NCBI RefSeq assembly: GCF_965363235.1
Contig: NC_134846.1
Location: forward strand, 76,234,724 to 76,298,723
Origin: Mytilus galloprovincialis
Taxonomy: Eukaryota; Mollusca; Bivalvia; Mytilida; Mytilidae
Length of the DNA: 64,000 nt
Direction of reading: 5' to 3'
Below are positions 10,388-22,500 of this stretch, in pieces. The notes beneath the pieces were generated by a model that saw nothing but the letters and a program-made list of their open reading frames with translations, ran no database searches and was not told the DNA's origin. Numbering within the stretch: the first letter of the stretch is position 1; every line of letters begins with the position of its first letter. The position numbers were made by a program, and so were the translations under genes.

Positions 10388-12750
10388 AAACTAGAGGCTC
10401 TAAAGAGCCTGTGTCGCTCACCTTGGTCTATGTGACTATTAAACAAAGGAAGCAGATGGATTCATGACAAAATTGTATTTTGGTGATGGTGATGTGTTTG
10501 TACATCTTACTTTACTGAACATCCTTGCTGCTTACAATTATCTCTATCTATAATGAACTTGGCCCAGTAGTTTCAGTGGAAAATGTTAGTAAAAATTTAC
10601 AAATTTTATAAAAATTGTTGAAAATTGACTATAAAGGACAATAACTCCTTAGAGGATCAATTGACCATTTCGATCATGTTGACTTATTTGTAAATCTTAC
10701 TTTGCTGAACATTATTGCTGTTTACAGTTTATCTCTATCTATAATAATATTCAAGACAATAACCAAAAACAGCAAAATTTCCTTAAAATTACCAATTCAG
10801 GGGCAGCAACCCAACAACGGGTTGTCCAATTCATCTGAAAATTTCGGGGCAGATAGATCTTGACCTGATAAACAATTTAACCCCATGTCAGATTTGCTCT
10901 AAATGTTTTGGTTTTTGAGTTATAAGCCAAAAACTGCATTTTACCCCTATGTTCTATTTTTAGCTGTGGCAGCCATCTTGGTTGGTTGACCGGGTCACGC
11001 CACATATTTTTTAAACTAGATACCCCAAAGATGATTGTGGCCAAGTTTGGATTAATTTGGCCCAGTAGTTTCAGAGGAGAAGATTTTTGTAAAAGATTAC
11101 TTAGATTTATGAAAAATGGTTTAAAATTGACTATAAAGGGCAATAACTCCTTAAGGGGTCAACTGACCATTTCGTTCATGTTGACTTATTTGTAAATCTT
11201 ACTTTGCAGAACATTATTGCCGTTTACAGTTTATCTCTATCTATAATAATATTCAAGATAATAACCAAATACGGCAAAATTTCCTCAAAATTACCAATTC
11301 AGGGGCACCAATCCAACAACGGGTTGACCGATTCATCTGAAAATTTCAGGGCAGATAGATCTTGACCTGATAAACATTTTTACCCCACGTCAGATTTCCT
11401 CTAAATGCTTTGGTTTTTGAGTTATAAGCCAAAAACTGCATTTTACCCCTATGTTCTATTTTTAGCCGTGGCGGCCATCTTGGTTGGTTGACCGGGTCAC
11501 GCCACATATTTTTTATACCAGATACCCCAAAGATGATTGTGGCCAAGTTTGGATTAATTTGGCCCAGTAGTTTTAGAGGAAATGATTTTTGTAAAAGATT
11601 ACTTAGATTTATGAAAAATGGTTAAAAATTGGCTATAAAGGGCAATAACTCCTAAAGGGATCAACTGACCATTTCGGTCATGTTGACTTATTTGTAAATC
11701 TTACTTTGCTGAACATTATTGCTGTTTACAGTTTATCTCTATCTATAATAATATTCAAGATAATAACCAAAAACAGCAAAATTTCCTTAAAATTACCAAT
11801 TCAGGGGCAGCAACCCAACAACAGGTTGTCCGATTCATCTGAAAATTTCAGGACAGATAGATCTTGACCTGATAAACACTTTCAGCGCTGTCAGATTTGC
11901 TCTAAATGCTTTGGTTTTTGAGTTATAAGCCAAAAACTGCATTTTACCCCTATGTTCTATTTTTAGCCATGGCGGCCATCTTGGTTGGTTGGCCGGGTCA
12001 TCGGACACATTTTTTAAACTAGATATCCCAAAGATGATTGTGGCCAAGTTTGGAATAATTTGGCCCAGTATTTTAGAGGAGAATATTTTTGTAAAAGATT
12101 ACTAAGATTTACGAAAAATGGTTAAAAATTGACTATAAAGGTCAATAACTCCTAAAGGGGTCAACTGACCATTTTGGTCATGTTGACTTATTTGTAAATC
12201 TTACTTTGCTGAACATTTTTGCTGTTTACAGTTTATCTCTATCTATAATAATATTCAAGATAATAGCCAAAAACAGCAAAAATTCCCTAAAATTACCAGT
12301 TCAGGGGCAGCAACCCAATAACGGGTTGTCGGATTCATCTGAAAATTTGAGGGCAGATAGATCTTGACCTGATAAACAATTTTACCCCTGTCTGATTTGC
12401 TCTAAATGCTTTGGTTTTTGAGTTATAAGCAAAAACTGCATTTTACCCCTATGTTCTATTTTTAGCCATGGCGGCCATCTTGGTTGGTTGGCCGGGTCAC
12501 ACCACACAGTTTTTAAACTAGATACCCCAATGATGATTGTGGCCAGGTTTTGTTTAATTTGGCCCAGTAGTTTCAGAGGAGAAGATTTTTGTAAAAGTTA
12601 ACGACGACGGACGACGACGGACGACGGACGACGACGACGACGGACGACGGACGACGACGACGACGACGACGGACGACGGACGACGACGACGGACGACGGA
12701 CGCTAAGTGATGGGAAAAGCTCACTTGACCCTTCGGGCAGGTGAGCTAAA
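10388..12750 (+). repeat. Array element: unique head, ~4 tandem monomers of ~502 bp, GACGACGG tail
   Basis: The head (AGAGCCTGTGTCGCTCACC) is followed by monomers marked by CTATAAAGG-CAATAACTCC at 10629, 11131, 11633 and 12133, a period of about 502 bp. Each monomer contains AGTTATAAGCCAAAAACTGC and a GCCATCTTGGTTGGTTG block. The array ends in a GACGACGG minisatellite (12601-12703) and a closing AAGCTCACTTGACCC...CAGGTGAGCT. Head GCTCACC and tail GGTGAGC form short inverted ends. The similar 55-80 residue open frames on the minus strand at 10877, 11346 and 11835 are copies of one monomer segment, not genes. Confidence 0.85.
12601..12703 (+). repeat. GACGACGG minisatellite tail
   Basis: About 100 bp made only of GAC and GGAC units. 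The equivalent tail of the second array copy at about 14137-14193 is shorter. This is the most GC-rich stretch for kilobases around. Confidence 0.9.
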
Positions 12751-12951
12751 AAAGGAACACCTTACAACAGTTCATAAATGTGGCCTTTAAACAAACTAAT
12801 ATTTAGGTCATGGGTATTCAGTGGTAATTTCAGGTTTTACCATGTTATGTTTTTTGTTGTTCAAATTCAAATTAGATATATTTACCATTAAACTTGCAGG
12901 CCTTTTTCATGACCCACGATTTAAAATAAAAGAAGGCATCAAAATAACTAA

Positions 12952-14231
12952 AGCCGGTGTCGCTCACCTTGGTCTATGTGAATATTAAACAAAGGACACA
13001 GATGGATTCATGACAAAATTGTGTTTTGGTGATGGTGATGTGTTTGTAGATCTTACTTTACTAAAAATTCTTGCTGTTTACAATTATCTCTATCTATAAT
13101 AAACTTGGCCCAGTAGTTTCAGTGGAAAATGTTAGTGAAATTCTACAAATTTTATGAAAATTGTTAAAAATTGCCTATGAAGGGCAATAACTCCTTAGGG
13201 GGTGAATTGACCATTTTAGTCATGTTGACTTATTTTTTGGTCTTACTTTGCTGTACATTATTGCTGTTTACAGTTTATCTCTATCTATAATAATATTCAA
13301 GATAATAACAAAAAATAGCAAAATTTCCTTAAAATTACCAATTCAGGGGCAGCAACCTAACAACCAGTTATCAAATTCATCTGAAAATTCCAGGGCAGAT
13401 AGATCTTGACCTGATCAACAATTTCGCTTACTGTCAGATTTTCTCTTAATGCTTTGGTTTTTGAGTTATAAGCCAAAAACTGCATTTTACCCCTATGTTC
13501 TATTGTTAGCTATGGCGGCCATCTTAATTGGTTGGCCAAGTTACCGGACACATTTTTTAGACTAGATACCCCAATGATGGTTGTGGCCAAGATTTGTTTA
13601 ATTTGGCCCAGAACTTTCAGAGGTTTCTTATAAAAGATTACTAAGATTTACGAAAAATGGTTAAAAATTGACTATAAAGGGCAATAACTCCTAAAGAGGT
13701 CGACTGACCATTTTGGTCATGTTGACTTATTTGTAAATCTTACTTTGCTGAACATTATTGCTGTTTACAGTTTACCTCTATCTATAATAATATTCAAGAT
13801 AATAGCCAAAAACAGTAAAATTTCCTTAAAATTACCAATTCAGGGGCAGCAACCTAACAACGGGTTGTCCGATTCATCTGAAAATTCCAGGACAGATAGA
13901 TCTTGACCTGATCAACAATTATACCCATGTCAGATTAGCTCTAAATGCTTTGGTTTTTGAGTTATAAGCCAAAAACTGCATATTACCCCTATGTTCTATT
14001 TTTAGCCATGGCGGCCATCTTGGTTGGTTGGCCGGGTCACCGGACACATTAACTAGATACCCCAATGATGAGTGTGGCAAAGTTTGGTTAAATTTGGCAC
14101 AGTTGTTTCAGAGGAGAAGATTTTTGTAAAAGTTAACGACGACGGACGACAGACGACGGACGACGGACGACGGACGACGGACGCCAAGTGATGAGAAAAG
14201 CTCACTTGGCCCTTTGAGCCAGGTGAGCTAA
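12952..14231 (+). repeat. Second copy of the array element with ~2 monomers
   Basis: It has the same head (GGTGTCGCTCACCTTGGTCT) and the same tail (AAGCTCACTTGGCCCTTTG...CAGGTGAGCTAAAAA) as 10388-12750. Only about two monomers lie between (markers at about 13167 and 13672). Spacing, head and tail are conserved while monomer number differs, so the array expands or contracts inside a fixed frame. Confidence 0.82.
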
Positions 14232-14239
14232 AAAGGGAC

Positions 14240-15990
14240 ATTCAGAAAATATCTTCAAAGTGAGTTAAAGGTTTTAAAAAGTTTTTGTTTTTTAACAAAA
14301 GAGGTTTGTCATCTGAAACTTTTAAAAGCACAAAGCACACAAAAAATTGCCAATGCTTACAACCCTAAGCATCACAAAAACCTTGCAGAGCAGGTGTGAA
14401 AATCTTAATAATGATTAATATCAAGCCATTGTTCATATAACCATGAACATATATATCAAATTTCAATAAAAACAACTATTATACAGGTTCACGTATTGCA
14501 TTTCTTAAACACGAATAATCATTAATTGATTACATTTCTTCACATTTGCATTTGAACTTCAGGCTAAAAACTAACTCTTTTCTAAAAGAAAACCAGCACC
14601 TTAGAATGGAACATCATGTGGGTGACTTATCATGTTGTCTTTCGGGAGAGAGGAGAAAAAAATATTCCTTGGACGCGGGCAATGATTCCTTTAACAATTA
14701 CTGTCAGTTTCTAAATCTTATACCACAAAAATAACATTAAACAGTATATTCTTGTTAAACAATTATCTAATATTTAATGCCAAACAAGCATTTGGGTTTA
14801 CGATTGCATTTCTTTTTGTAAAGAAAGCAACTTGTTTTAGTGTTTTTGTAACAATCCCTTGCTTTCAAATGTTGCTTTTCTGATGAAGTTTATTACAGCC
14901 TGTAAATGACCGACATATGGCAATCAAGATATAATTGACTCAAATGATCAATAACGTGAAGGTAACTTTTACACATCAGAATCCCAATAGAAAATTTAGC
15001 ATAGTTAAAAGTTTAAACACGACAACAAATACAAACTATACTGTTGTCAAATGGAAGTGAATTCCCGATACATTCAATTTCGGACACGTTAAATTCCACG
15101 AATGAATTTAAAAAGAACGTAATCTCGTTTTGTTTGTTGATGGTCATGGTAAACCGCCATCTTGGATTGTGCAAACACAGTAAAAAACCGGTCTAGTTAT
15201 TTGTCCAAATCTGCAAATTTGGATACAGATTTGCAATGTATTGGTTAGACTGTTTATTTATTAAAAATTAGTGATTTTTTGTATTATACAAAATATTTAA
15301 ACAAATATCAATTTTTTGCTTTTAGAATTATTTTTTTCAAAAGAGCTATTTAAGGGAAGATAACTCTTTTAGTAAAAAAAAATTACACTGGACTGATAGC
15401 GATTTTTAAAAAAAAATTTACTTGTAGCAAAAAAAAAAAAAGTCGGTGACACCCTTTTTTCGTTATATTTTCTTGAAACATATTACAAAACATATCTATC
15501 TTTTCACAATTTATTTCAAAATTCTAAATCATAGATTATTTTTTATGCACACAAATGTGTTTTTCCATGAACTATCCAACCAAATTTAGGCAATTTTCAA
15601 CGACTCATAGCTTGAAAAATAGCACGGTGATCCATACTTTTTATTTTATTTTTGAAAAGAGCATAGTAAAATCTTCGTTTTGGCTAAGTATAAGAAAATT
15701 CTGTCTCAAAAAATATATACTAATGATCTACCTTCAATGACGTTCATGAAGAGTATAATGACAGTAAGAAATATTTTTTCACCAAATCTATAAAGGCATA
15801 TTCAATTTTAAAGGTTTAACAAAACCAATGCTCGAAAAAAAATCCTGGAGTTTCCTATACCTCGATAATGCTAACAATCTATGAACTTATTTTGACGATT
15901 TATATCAGGACTCTTTTCCAACACCTGTTTTTCCCTTGCTGTACTTTCCTCCAGAAACCCATCACATCCTATTTTACACTGTAAAAATCG
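14240..15990. other. Intergenic, no gene seen; one YY1-like motif
   Basis: AT-rich with A-runs near 15360-15440. At 15154-15165 CCGCCATCTTGG occurs, the same 12-mer found at the ADAP start. On the minus strand it opens a short 23-codon frame (MAVYHDHQQTKR...) that I do not recognise and do not call. Confidence 0.45.
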
Positions 15991-15999
15991 TGCTTAGAA

Positions 16000-16210
16000 A
16001 TTAAACACTTGTGTTACATGTTTAGATCTAAACGTGTTTAGAATTGAGTTTAATTTCTATACACATTCCTCAGTAAGCACATCATATTTAAACATGACTT
16101 GAAAGTAAACACGTTTAAAAATGAAAGTGTTTAGATTTTAAACACATATTTCTAAGCTAAACACGATTCTAAACACATTGTACTGAGACACGTTTAGACC
16201 GAAACATGTA
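16000..16210. repeat. Tract dense in AAACACG / CGTGTTT motifs in both orientations
   Basis: Within about 210 bp there are roughly a dozen TAAACAC, AAACACG, GTGTTTA or GTTTAGA words on both strands, partly in inverted pairs. No fixed period. Cause unknown: eroded foldback element or clustered protein-binding sites. Confidence 0.6.
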
Positions 16211-16509
16211 AAAAAAATTATCAGTGAAGAAGAGACTACTATTAGTATTCTTCTCCAGATACCGTTTAGTCTGTTGCTTCCTTTGACCTACTCATTTAAG
16301 TTACTGCATGGTTATTTTCTGTCACTCAATGAACCAATATATGGCTTATCTCTTGCGTTAAGAATTTAAAAAGTTGGGTAACTTTTAAATAGATGAAAGC
16401 GATCATCATTAAATTTAACACATTAGAATAGAAAATGATAGTCATCCTCCACATTGTTCTCTTCCCAAAATTGATTTCAATGTATGATAAGTTTACCATC
16501 TGAATGCTT

Positions 16510-17161
16510 TATTAATTCAATGTTCTATAAGGCTATACAATATTTTTTTTGTATAAGCTTTGAAGCTATTAATTTTTGGTAATGATAAAGATATATGATA
16601 TATGTTTGGGATAATTTCAAGAATTGACTTCATAGAGCCGTACCAAGATATTTCATTTTTCAAATGAAATATATATTGTGATGTAAAATAAGCGTCTTTG
16701 GAAAGAGAAAATCTGAAATCGAGATTTTCCAAGCGATACCAGTAATTTAACATAGATTTGATTATATCTTAATATAATGGAAATCGCCCTAGCTCATATG
16801 AAACTCCAAAATTAGTGGATTTTTTATGAACACCTAAAGCAAGTTTACCACGGATTGTTTATGTAGTCGCTCACATTCAAAACTGGAACAGATTTTTTTT
16901 AAATGATAAAGTTCCATTTCTGAATCTTGCTGAGAATGGGTTGTAAGTTCCCCATATTTCAGACCTATTTAGGAGAATTTGCTTTATGGTTTGATCAAAT
17001 ACATGTAAGCTGGTACTTATGCTTGGATTAAGTGATAACAAATTCTTATACAATTTATTATAAGCCGTCAAAGACTTTTTATACAGTTCAGTCTGAGCAT
17101 ATGAAAATAACCCTGATGCACTCAAGTGCAAACCAATATATGTAATTATTAACACTATCAA
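16510..17161 (-). mobile_element. LINE (non-LTR retrotransposon) fragment, C-terminal part of ORF2
   Basis: On the minus strand the frame at 17161-16877 contains YIGLHLSASGLFSYAQTEL, LNPSISTSLHVFDQTIKQIL and a Ser-Glu-Ile-Trp-Gly motif. These are the thumb and post-RT segment of LINE reverse transcriptases. After a shift of frame the next segment (16753-16517) reads MLNYWYRLENLDF...SLSKDAY, the following conserved block. The part between matches in a different frame (an ELGRFPLY-like phrase), so the coding region is broken at least twice. 5'-truncated, no poly(A) tail identified. Confidence 0.78.
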
Positions 17162-17299
17162 CCAACTCAGTATATATTGGTCTATACAATTTAGCCCAAC
17201 AATGTGAGATCTTCAAATTTGAGTTATTATTGTTCTGTTTTCCCTCAGCGGGATCCGAACCCTTGTTTCTGTGACAGTGTGGCATCACCGTCTGCACTT

Positions 17300-18120
17300 A
17301 TGCTGTGTTCGATCAATACATTTCTGCACATAATGATTTCTATGCACTCGTTTCACTTGAATTTGAATACGTTTTTCTCTTTAAGATGTCTGTGTACAGA
17401 AAAGAGATAGATCTGTAGATCTGTTCAAATTTTGCTTTTCTATACATGCAGTTTGGACAAAGTGAGTTATCACAACTTTTACTGGAAAGGTTGTAAATGG
17501 TATAGTAATGTTATTCAAGTTGCAATACATATTGTTTCGATATACGTTCTGGCCAAGGTACAACACGGTTCGTTCTTGTACATTTTGTAGATCGCGAATT
17601 AGCCTTTCTCGCTTAAAATGATATTGTCAAATATGACAATCTTCTATCTTTGGTTCAATCTGATCCTTGTTTACCATTAATATACCCAATTTATCAGTTA
17701 CGTTCCTCGATCCTTTAAAACACCTCCCCTGCAGTAGTAATCATTTTACGATATGAAAAAAAATATATACTAATTTGATCATTAGATAAAAAAAAGTGGC
17801 AAATGTTACTAATATTCAAAAACCTGCATTGAAATCCGCTTTGCCTAGATCATTATATGAGTACCAGTTACAAGGTCAATGGAACTGAATTAGTTTTTGT
17901 TTCACATGTACGCGGAAAAGTGTATATCCAAAGAATTACGCTAAAATAGGCAATTTTTGTTTCCTTTTGTTGACTTTTCCTTATTTGATGGTGATGTTAC
18001 TTTTGTCCCATCTTACGGTATGCATATTTTTCTACTCGTATCCCCATGACTTGGTGACAATTTACATTTCAATTAAAACGTGCTCTACCTTATCTAAAAC
18101 ATGATTTAGTATTAATATGC
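17300..18120. other. Intergenic, no gene seen
   Basis: Nothing recognised. Just before it, at 17240-17262, a minus-strand GGGTTCGGATCCCGCTGAGG phrase resembles a pol III B box, but no A box or tRNA fold was found. Confidence 0.4.
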
Positions 18121-18129
18121 AAATCTACT

Positions 18130-18181
18130 GCAAGCATGCGATACATCAAAAGAAAGCAAGCATGCGATACATCAATAGAAA
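18130..18181 (+). repeat. 26-bp direct tandem duplication
   Basis: GCAAGCATGCGATACATCAA followed by a short A-rich spacer occurs twice in tandem, with one base different. Confidence 0.85.
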
Positions 18182-18407
18182 GCTGATTTTGAAAGTCATC
18201 ATAACTGATGATGTAACTTTGGGTGGGGTTCACAAAATAGAGAATAATTGACAAAAAAGATAAGAATAGAGAAAAACGGGAATCGAAAAAATGGACAATC
18301 GATCTGATCAGTTGATCCCTGTCAACTGATTTTTGTTCTTATGTTGTATTAATGTCACAGGTTAGGAAAACGTTGCCGAATGCTCACAATGACCACAATC
18401 ATGGTGA

Positions 18408-18620
18408 ATGTCCGACATAACTGTTTTTTGTTATAAATTAGACGGTTCGTTTTCTCAAATGAATTGTTTCATATTTTCATGTCGGAGCCTTTCAATTCAT
18501 AGCCGGGTTTTTGGCTCGTTATTGAATGCCGTACGGATGCAATTGCTTCGTTTGAACTTTTTTAAAATAGTAACTAGTTGTTGCATTGGCAATCACACCA
18601 CATCTCCGTATTGTTATAAA
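18408..18620 (-). repeat. Diverged copy of the family-A-related repeat head
   Basis: On the minus strand GGTGTGATTGCCAATGCAAC followed by a GTACGGCATTCAATAACG-like segment corresponds to the head of the repeat at 6840-7205, heavily substituted. Confidence 0.55.
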
Positions 18621-19329
18621 AACAATAATGATGAGAAAACAATCAGTTACTATTAAATATTCATTCAATTTGAACCAAACATTCATTACTGATGATCAGT
18701 AATAATAGCCATCATGAAACTGACTTAAATTTACTCAAGAGTTCGTTGTTTGAAACAGATTGTTTAAATGTATAAACTATCAAATTTTAAAATCCAAGTA
18801 TATAATTCTAAAATTTTAATTATTTGGTGAACTTTTCAAAAAAAAAAAAAAAATATGTAATTTTGAAATTCAAGTTTCTATTAAAAAAATATAAAAAAAT
18901 AACACATTTATCTGTTATTCCGACTTCATGTTGAACATATTTATCTTCTTTTGATTTTTGAGCGGGTGATTTGTTTTTCACTCTTATGAATCTAAAAATT
19001 AACTGTTTTATACGGAAAAATAAGCATAATGAAAACATGATGGGGCAACTCGCATGGTGAAACAGCTCTGATTTTTTAAAAACCGTAATGTTCAGGGACG
19101 TTGAGAAATTTTTGTTTTCATTTATTTAAAAAGCAGACAAAGATTTTATTATATAATCGAAATATTTATTGTTTTTTATCCAGGAGCGGGCGAGCGAGTA
19201 AAAAAAATACAACCCAAAAAATAGATTGGTTTTGACTTAAACAATTTTATCCATGAATAATAAAGTTATTTGTATACTTTTTTATTCGAACAAAGAAGCG
19301 AATGAGACAAAAAATGAATTAAATGCGTT

Positions 19330-19526
19330 GAAAACAGTGACGAACCTAGCTCATTGTCATAGTTGTCTGCTCCTGCGCACATCAGTTCATCCGGGGCTTT
19401 TTATGGTACATTTGTAATGGCGGTCAAGGTGGCAACTTAGCATGAGTTTATGAAACGCAGAGTTTATTTTATTAGTGCTACAATTATAAACTATAACCAG
19501 TTATTGCGTTTGAATTGACCGCAGAA
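19330..19526 (+). promoter_or_regulatory. Promoter / 5' UTR region of the Mask gene
   Basis: Local GC rises here relative to both sides. A GTAATGGCGGTCAAGGTGGC stretch at about 19411-19430 contains a YY1/initiator-like ATGGCGG core. An in-frame TAA at 19494-19496 closes the Mask frame 10 codons before the chosen ATG, so the start at 19527 is well defined. The transcription start itself cannot be placed by eye. Confidence 0.45.
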
Positions 19527-22500
19527 ATGCAGAATGGTAATCAAGATGATAATTCAGAAGAAAACAATGAAATGCGAACCGTTGAAATCGAGCAAGGCAG
19601 TCAGACGGGGTCATCTTCCGAAGAAAAGTCTGACAATGCGCCTACAGCTCAGTCAACATTTGGGCCCGATATATCTGCAAGCGACGACGATGATAATTCA
19701 GATGTACGTATGAACTAATTAAAGATTAACGGTTGTCATTTGATAATTTAGTTGAAATATGCGACCAGATTTAGGGACAGGAAGCCATTGGTTATCCGGA
19801 ACATGTGACCCTAGAATCCATGATTACAAGAGAAGAAATTCAATATTAGTAAAATGGATAAATTATGCCACGAGGAATATGTTTTTGAATTGAAATAAAT
19901 ACATATTGCAATTTTGTAACTTACTGAATACAAATGAAGCCTTGAAATGTAGTCATTATCCTTACATCCATTCATAATCATACTCTATACAATTTACAAA
20001 TAAAAAGAAAGCTCAAAATCATCATGCATGCACAGTCCTCTTATTTTATGATCTAATGAATTCAACCATATTTAATTACTTGTCACATGGATCATTTAGA
20101 TAAGAATTGAAGCTTTATCATTTTGATGTGTTGGCTGTTGAAGAACACTGGCTTATACCTTTCTAGATGCATGTAGATGTTCCAATCAATTACAGAGTAC
20201 ATGTGTACTAATTGTAATTTCCAAAAGTCAACTATATATTTGGTTGACATTTGTTTTGGAAAGATGTAATCATAAACAATCATTAATTGTCTCAATTCAT
20301 GTACATGTATAATTGATGTAAAATTTGAAATAACTTTCTCAAGTGTGTGGAAATGCCTTGCTTATCAACCATTGAACAAGTAAATGTTGTTGTCTCTGTT
20401 TTTGTTGACAAGACAAACATGTTACTTGGCAGTGTTCATTGTTAAAAAAAATATCTGCAAATATACAGCAACTATATCTTTTTAAATTAACCTTCACCTA
20501 AAGAAGCTTAGTTTTCCACGGTATTTGATGCCATTGGAGTAAAGAATTACCTCTTACTTTTTATAAGCTGCAAGAAACAATAGATTCCTGAGTTGATTCC
20601 TTCCTGTGTTAAGTATGTTTTCGTTTAAGATGCATGTTTTTCTGACCTCATCAACATGAAACTTGGTATATCATGTCAGTAATTCAAAAATGTCAATTTC
20701 CAGGGAAATTATACTTGGACCGGTGATTGTCTTTATGAAATCAAGTCCAAATGTGTATGATTTCACATCTTATCCTAAAAAAGTAAAAGGATATAAATGT
20801 GAAAGTAGCAATATTGTTAGAAGCAGATGTTGTCACACCTCAAGTGGTTAAAGTAAACACTTCTCTTTAGGGTCTTGTCACTTCTTTATGTCAGAGAATT
20901 AGCTTCCCCCTTTAATTTAGAGTGAGCCCTGTATACGCTTAGTATCGTTGGATTGACATAATGTAATATGTTGGATTGTAAACAGGATAACTATCAAGAA
21001 TTGATAAGAACTTGGACCTAAAATGTTAGAATTAAACAAGCAGCAGATGGATATTTTTCCATCAGTTCTGTTATAACATTATTGTTTGTTTCATGTATGT
21101 TTTAGACAACATTATTTTTTTTAGATCGGATCCTTTATTATGGACAATGAAATAGATGATGATCAGGACTTGGAACCTACTAAATTCCTCTTACCAACTG
21201 AAGGCATGGAAAATGCTAACATTCCTTCCATAGACCCTGAAACCCATGCCAGACTTGAAGCTTTACTAGAAGCTGCTGGTAAGTGCCACAATATTCAATA
21301 GAAATTATTTTTAATTCACTATGACTCAGGATAACTCAAAACCATTATAACAAGTTTACTTGTAAATGAATCACCTTGCATGTATTAGATACACCTTGAG
21401 GGTTTTAGCTCGGTGTATCCAAGAGGTTATTGTAAATGCAGAATGATAGTTTTCACTTAATTAGGAGGGGTCTTTCATCGATTTGACCATATGTTATTGA
21501 ATAGCACGATTGGAGCTGAAAATATTTTTATCATTTAATGACATCTTTGTGCAAAAATGAAAAAAGAAGTTTGGTATCATTGTGAATGATACTAACCTAC
21601 TAAAGTGGAACAGGGCTCACGCTACCAGGCGACTTGGGCGAAGAAGTCGCCTTCCCGACCGTCACTTCGCTTTCACCGATCCCCAAAAGCGAAATCAAGT
21701 CGCCCTGTTCTTGACGATAGTCGCTTTCAGTCGCTTCCGTCATCGGACATTTTCAATTTTTACCAAGTTGATGAAACATCAATTTTTTATTGATAATTAA
21801 AGAAATTCAGACATAAACGATTCTTTATCTTTAGAAAAAAAGGTTGAAGCATTGTCTTCGCAGTGTGTAGCAGGTTATTTGATAAAAATACAACTTTTTA
21901 TCACTTCATGCATTTTCGCAAGTTCCGGTGCTTGTTACTCGAAAACGTACATCAACCAAAATTTCGGCGGCAAAATAAGTTTGTTACTTCATTTAAACGT
22001 GATAAAAGTTGCCTCCAGTAAATGTTTAATCCATTTATTGCATTAAACACGTCATGTTCCTTTTCAAATAACTTTTCAAACATCGTTTATTTTTGTAAAT
22101 TTTCTTGCATTCGTCCGCCATTGACCGATTTCTAAACTACGGATCTGAACCGGACCAGCTATGACCGAAATCCGTACTTTTACAATAATTACTACGGACG
22201 CACGGACGGAACAGCTGACAGAAGAATATTGATCACAAAGGGGAAAATTACGCATTCCACACACATTAAGAGACTTTTGGTTACATCTAATTGATTGGTG
22301 TATATAATTCCCTATATTTTTTATAGATTGTTTCAAACTATTGATTAAAGTTGCTTAACTCTGAGACTATTATACTAATTTCAATATATTATGGCCCAGC
22401 TTAATAACTTTTATATTTTTTTATGAGAAACACTGAATTTCATACACAAGATAATTTTTAATTAAATTGTAATAATGATATATTATAATTCCTTTACATT

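Noticed and set aside
10877-12047. Three similar 55-88 residue minus-strand frames (10877, 11346, 11835)
   Set aside because: They are the same segment of the ~502-bp monomer, repeated with it; no start context, domain or splice support.
15131-15160. Possible first exon on the minus strand starting at the CCAAGATGGCGG motif (MAVYHDHQQTKR)
   Set aside because: No convincing donor and no protein family recognised; only the motif is noted.
17240-17300. Minus-strand tRNA or SINE head (B-box-like GGGTTCGGATCCCGC)
   Set aside because: Only a partial B box; no A box or clover-leaf could be drawn.
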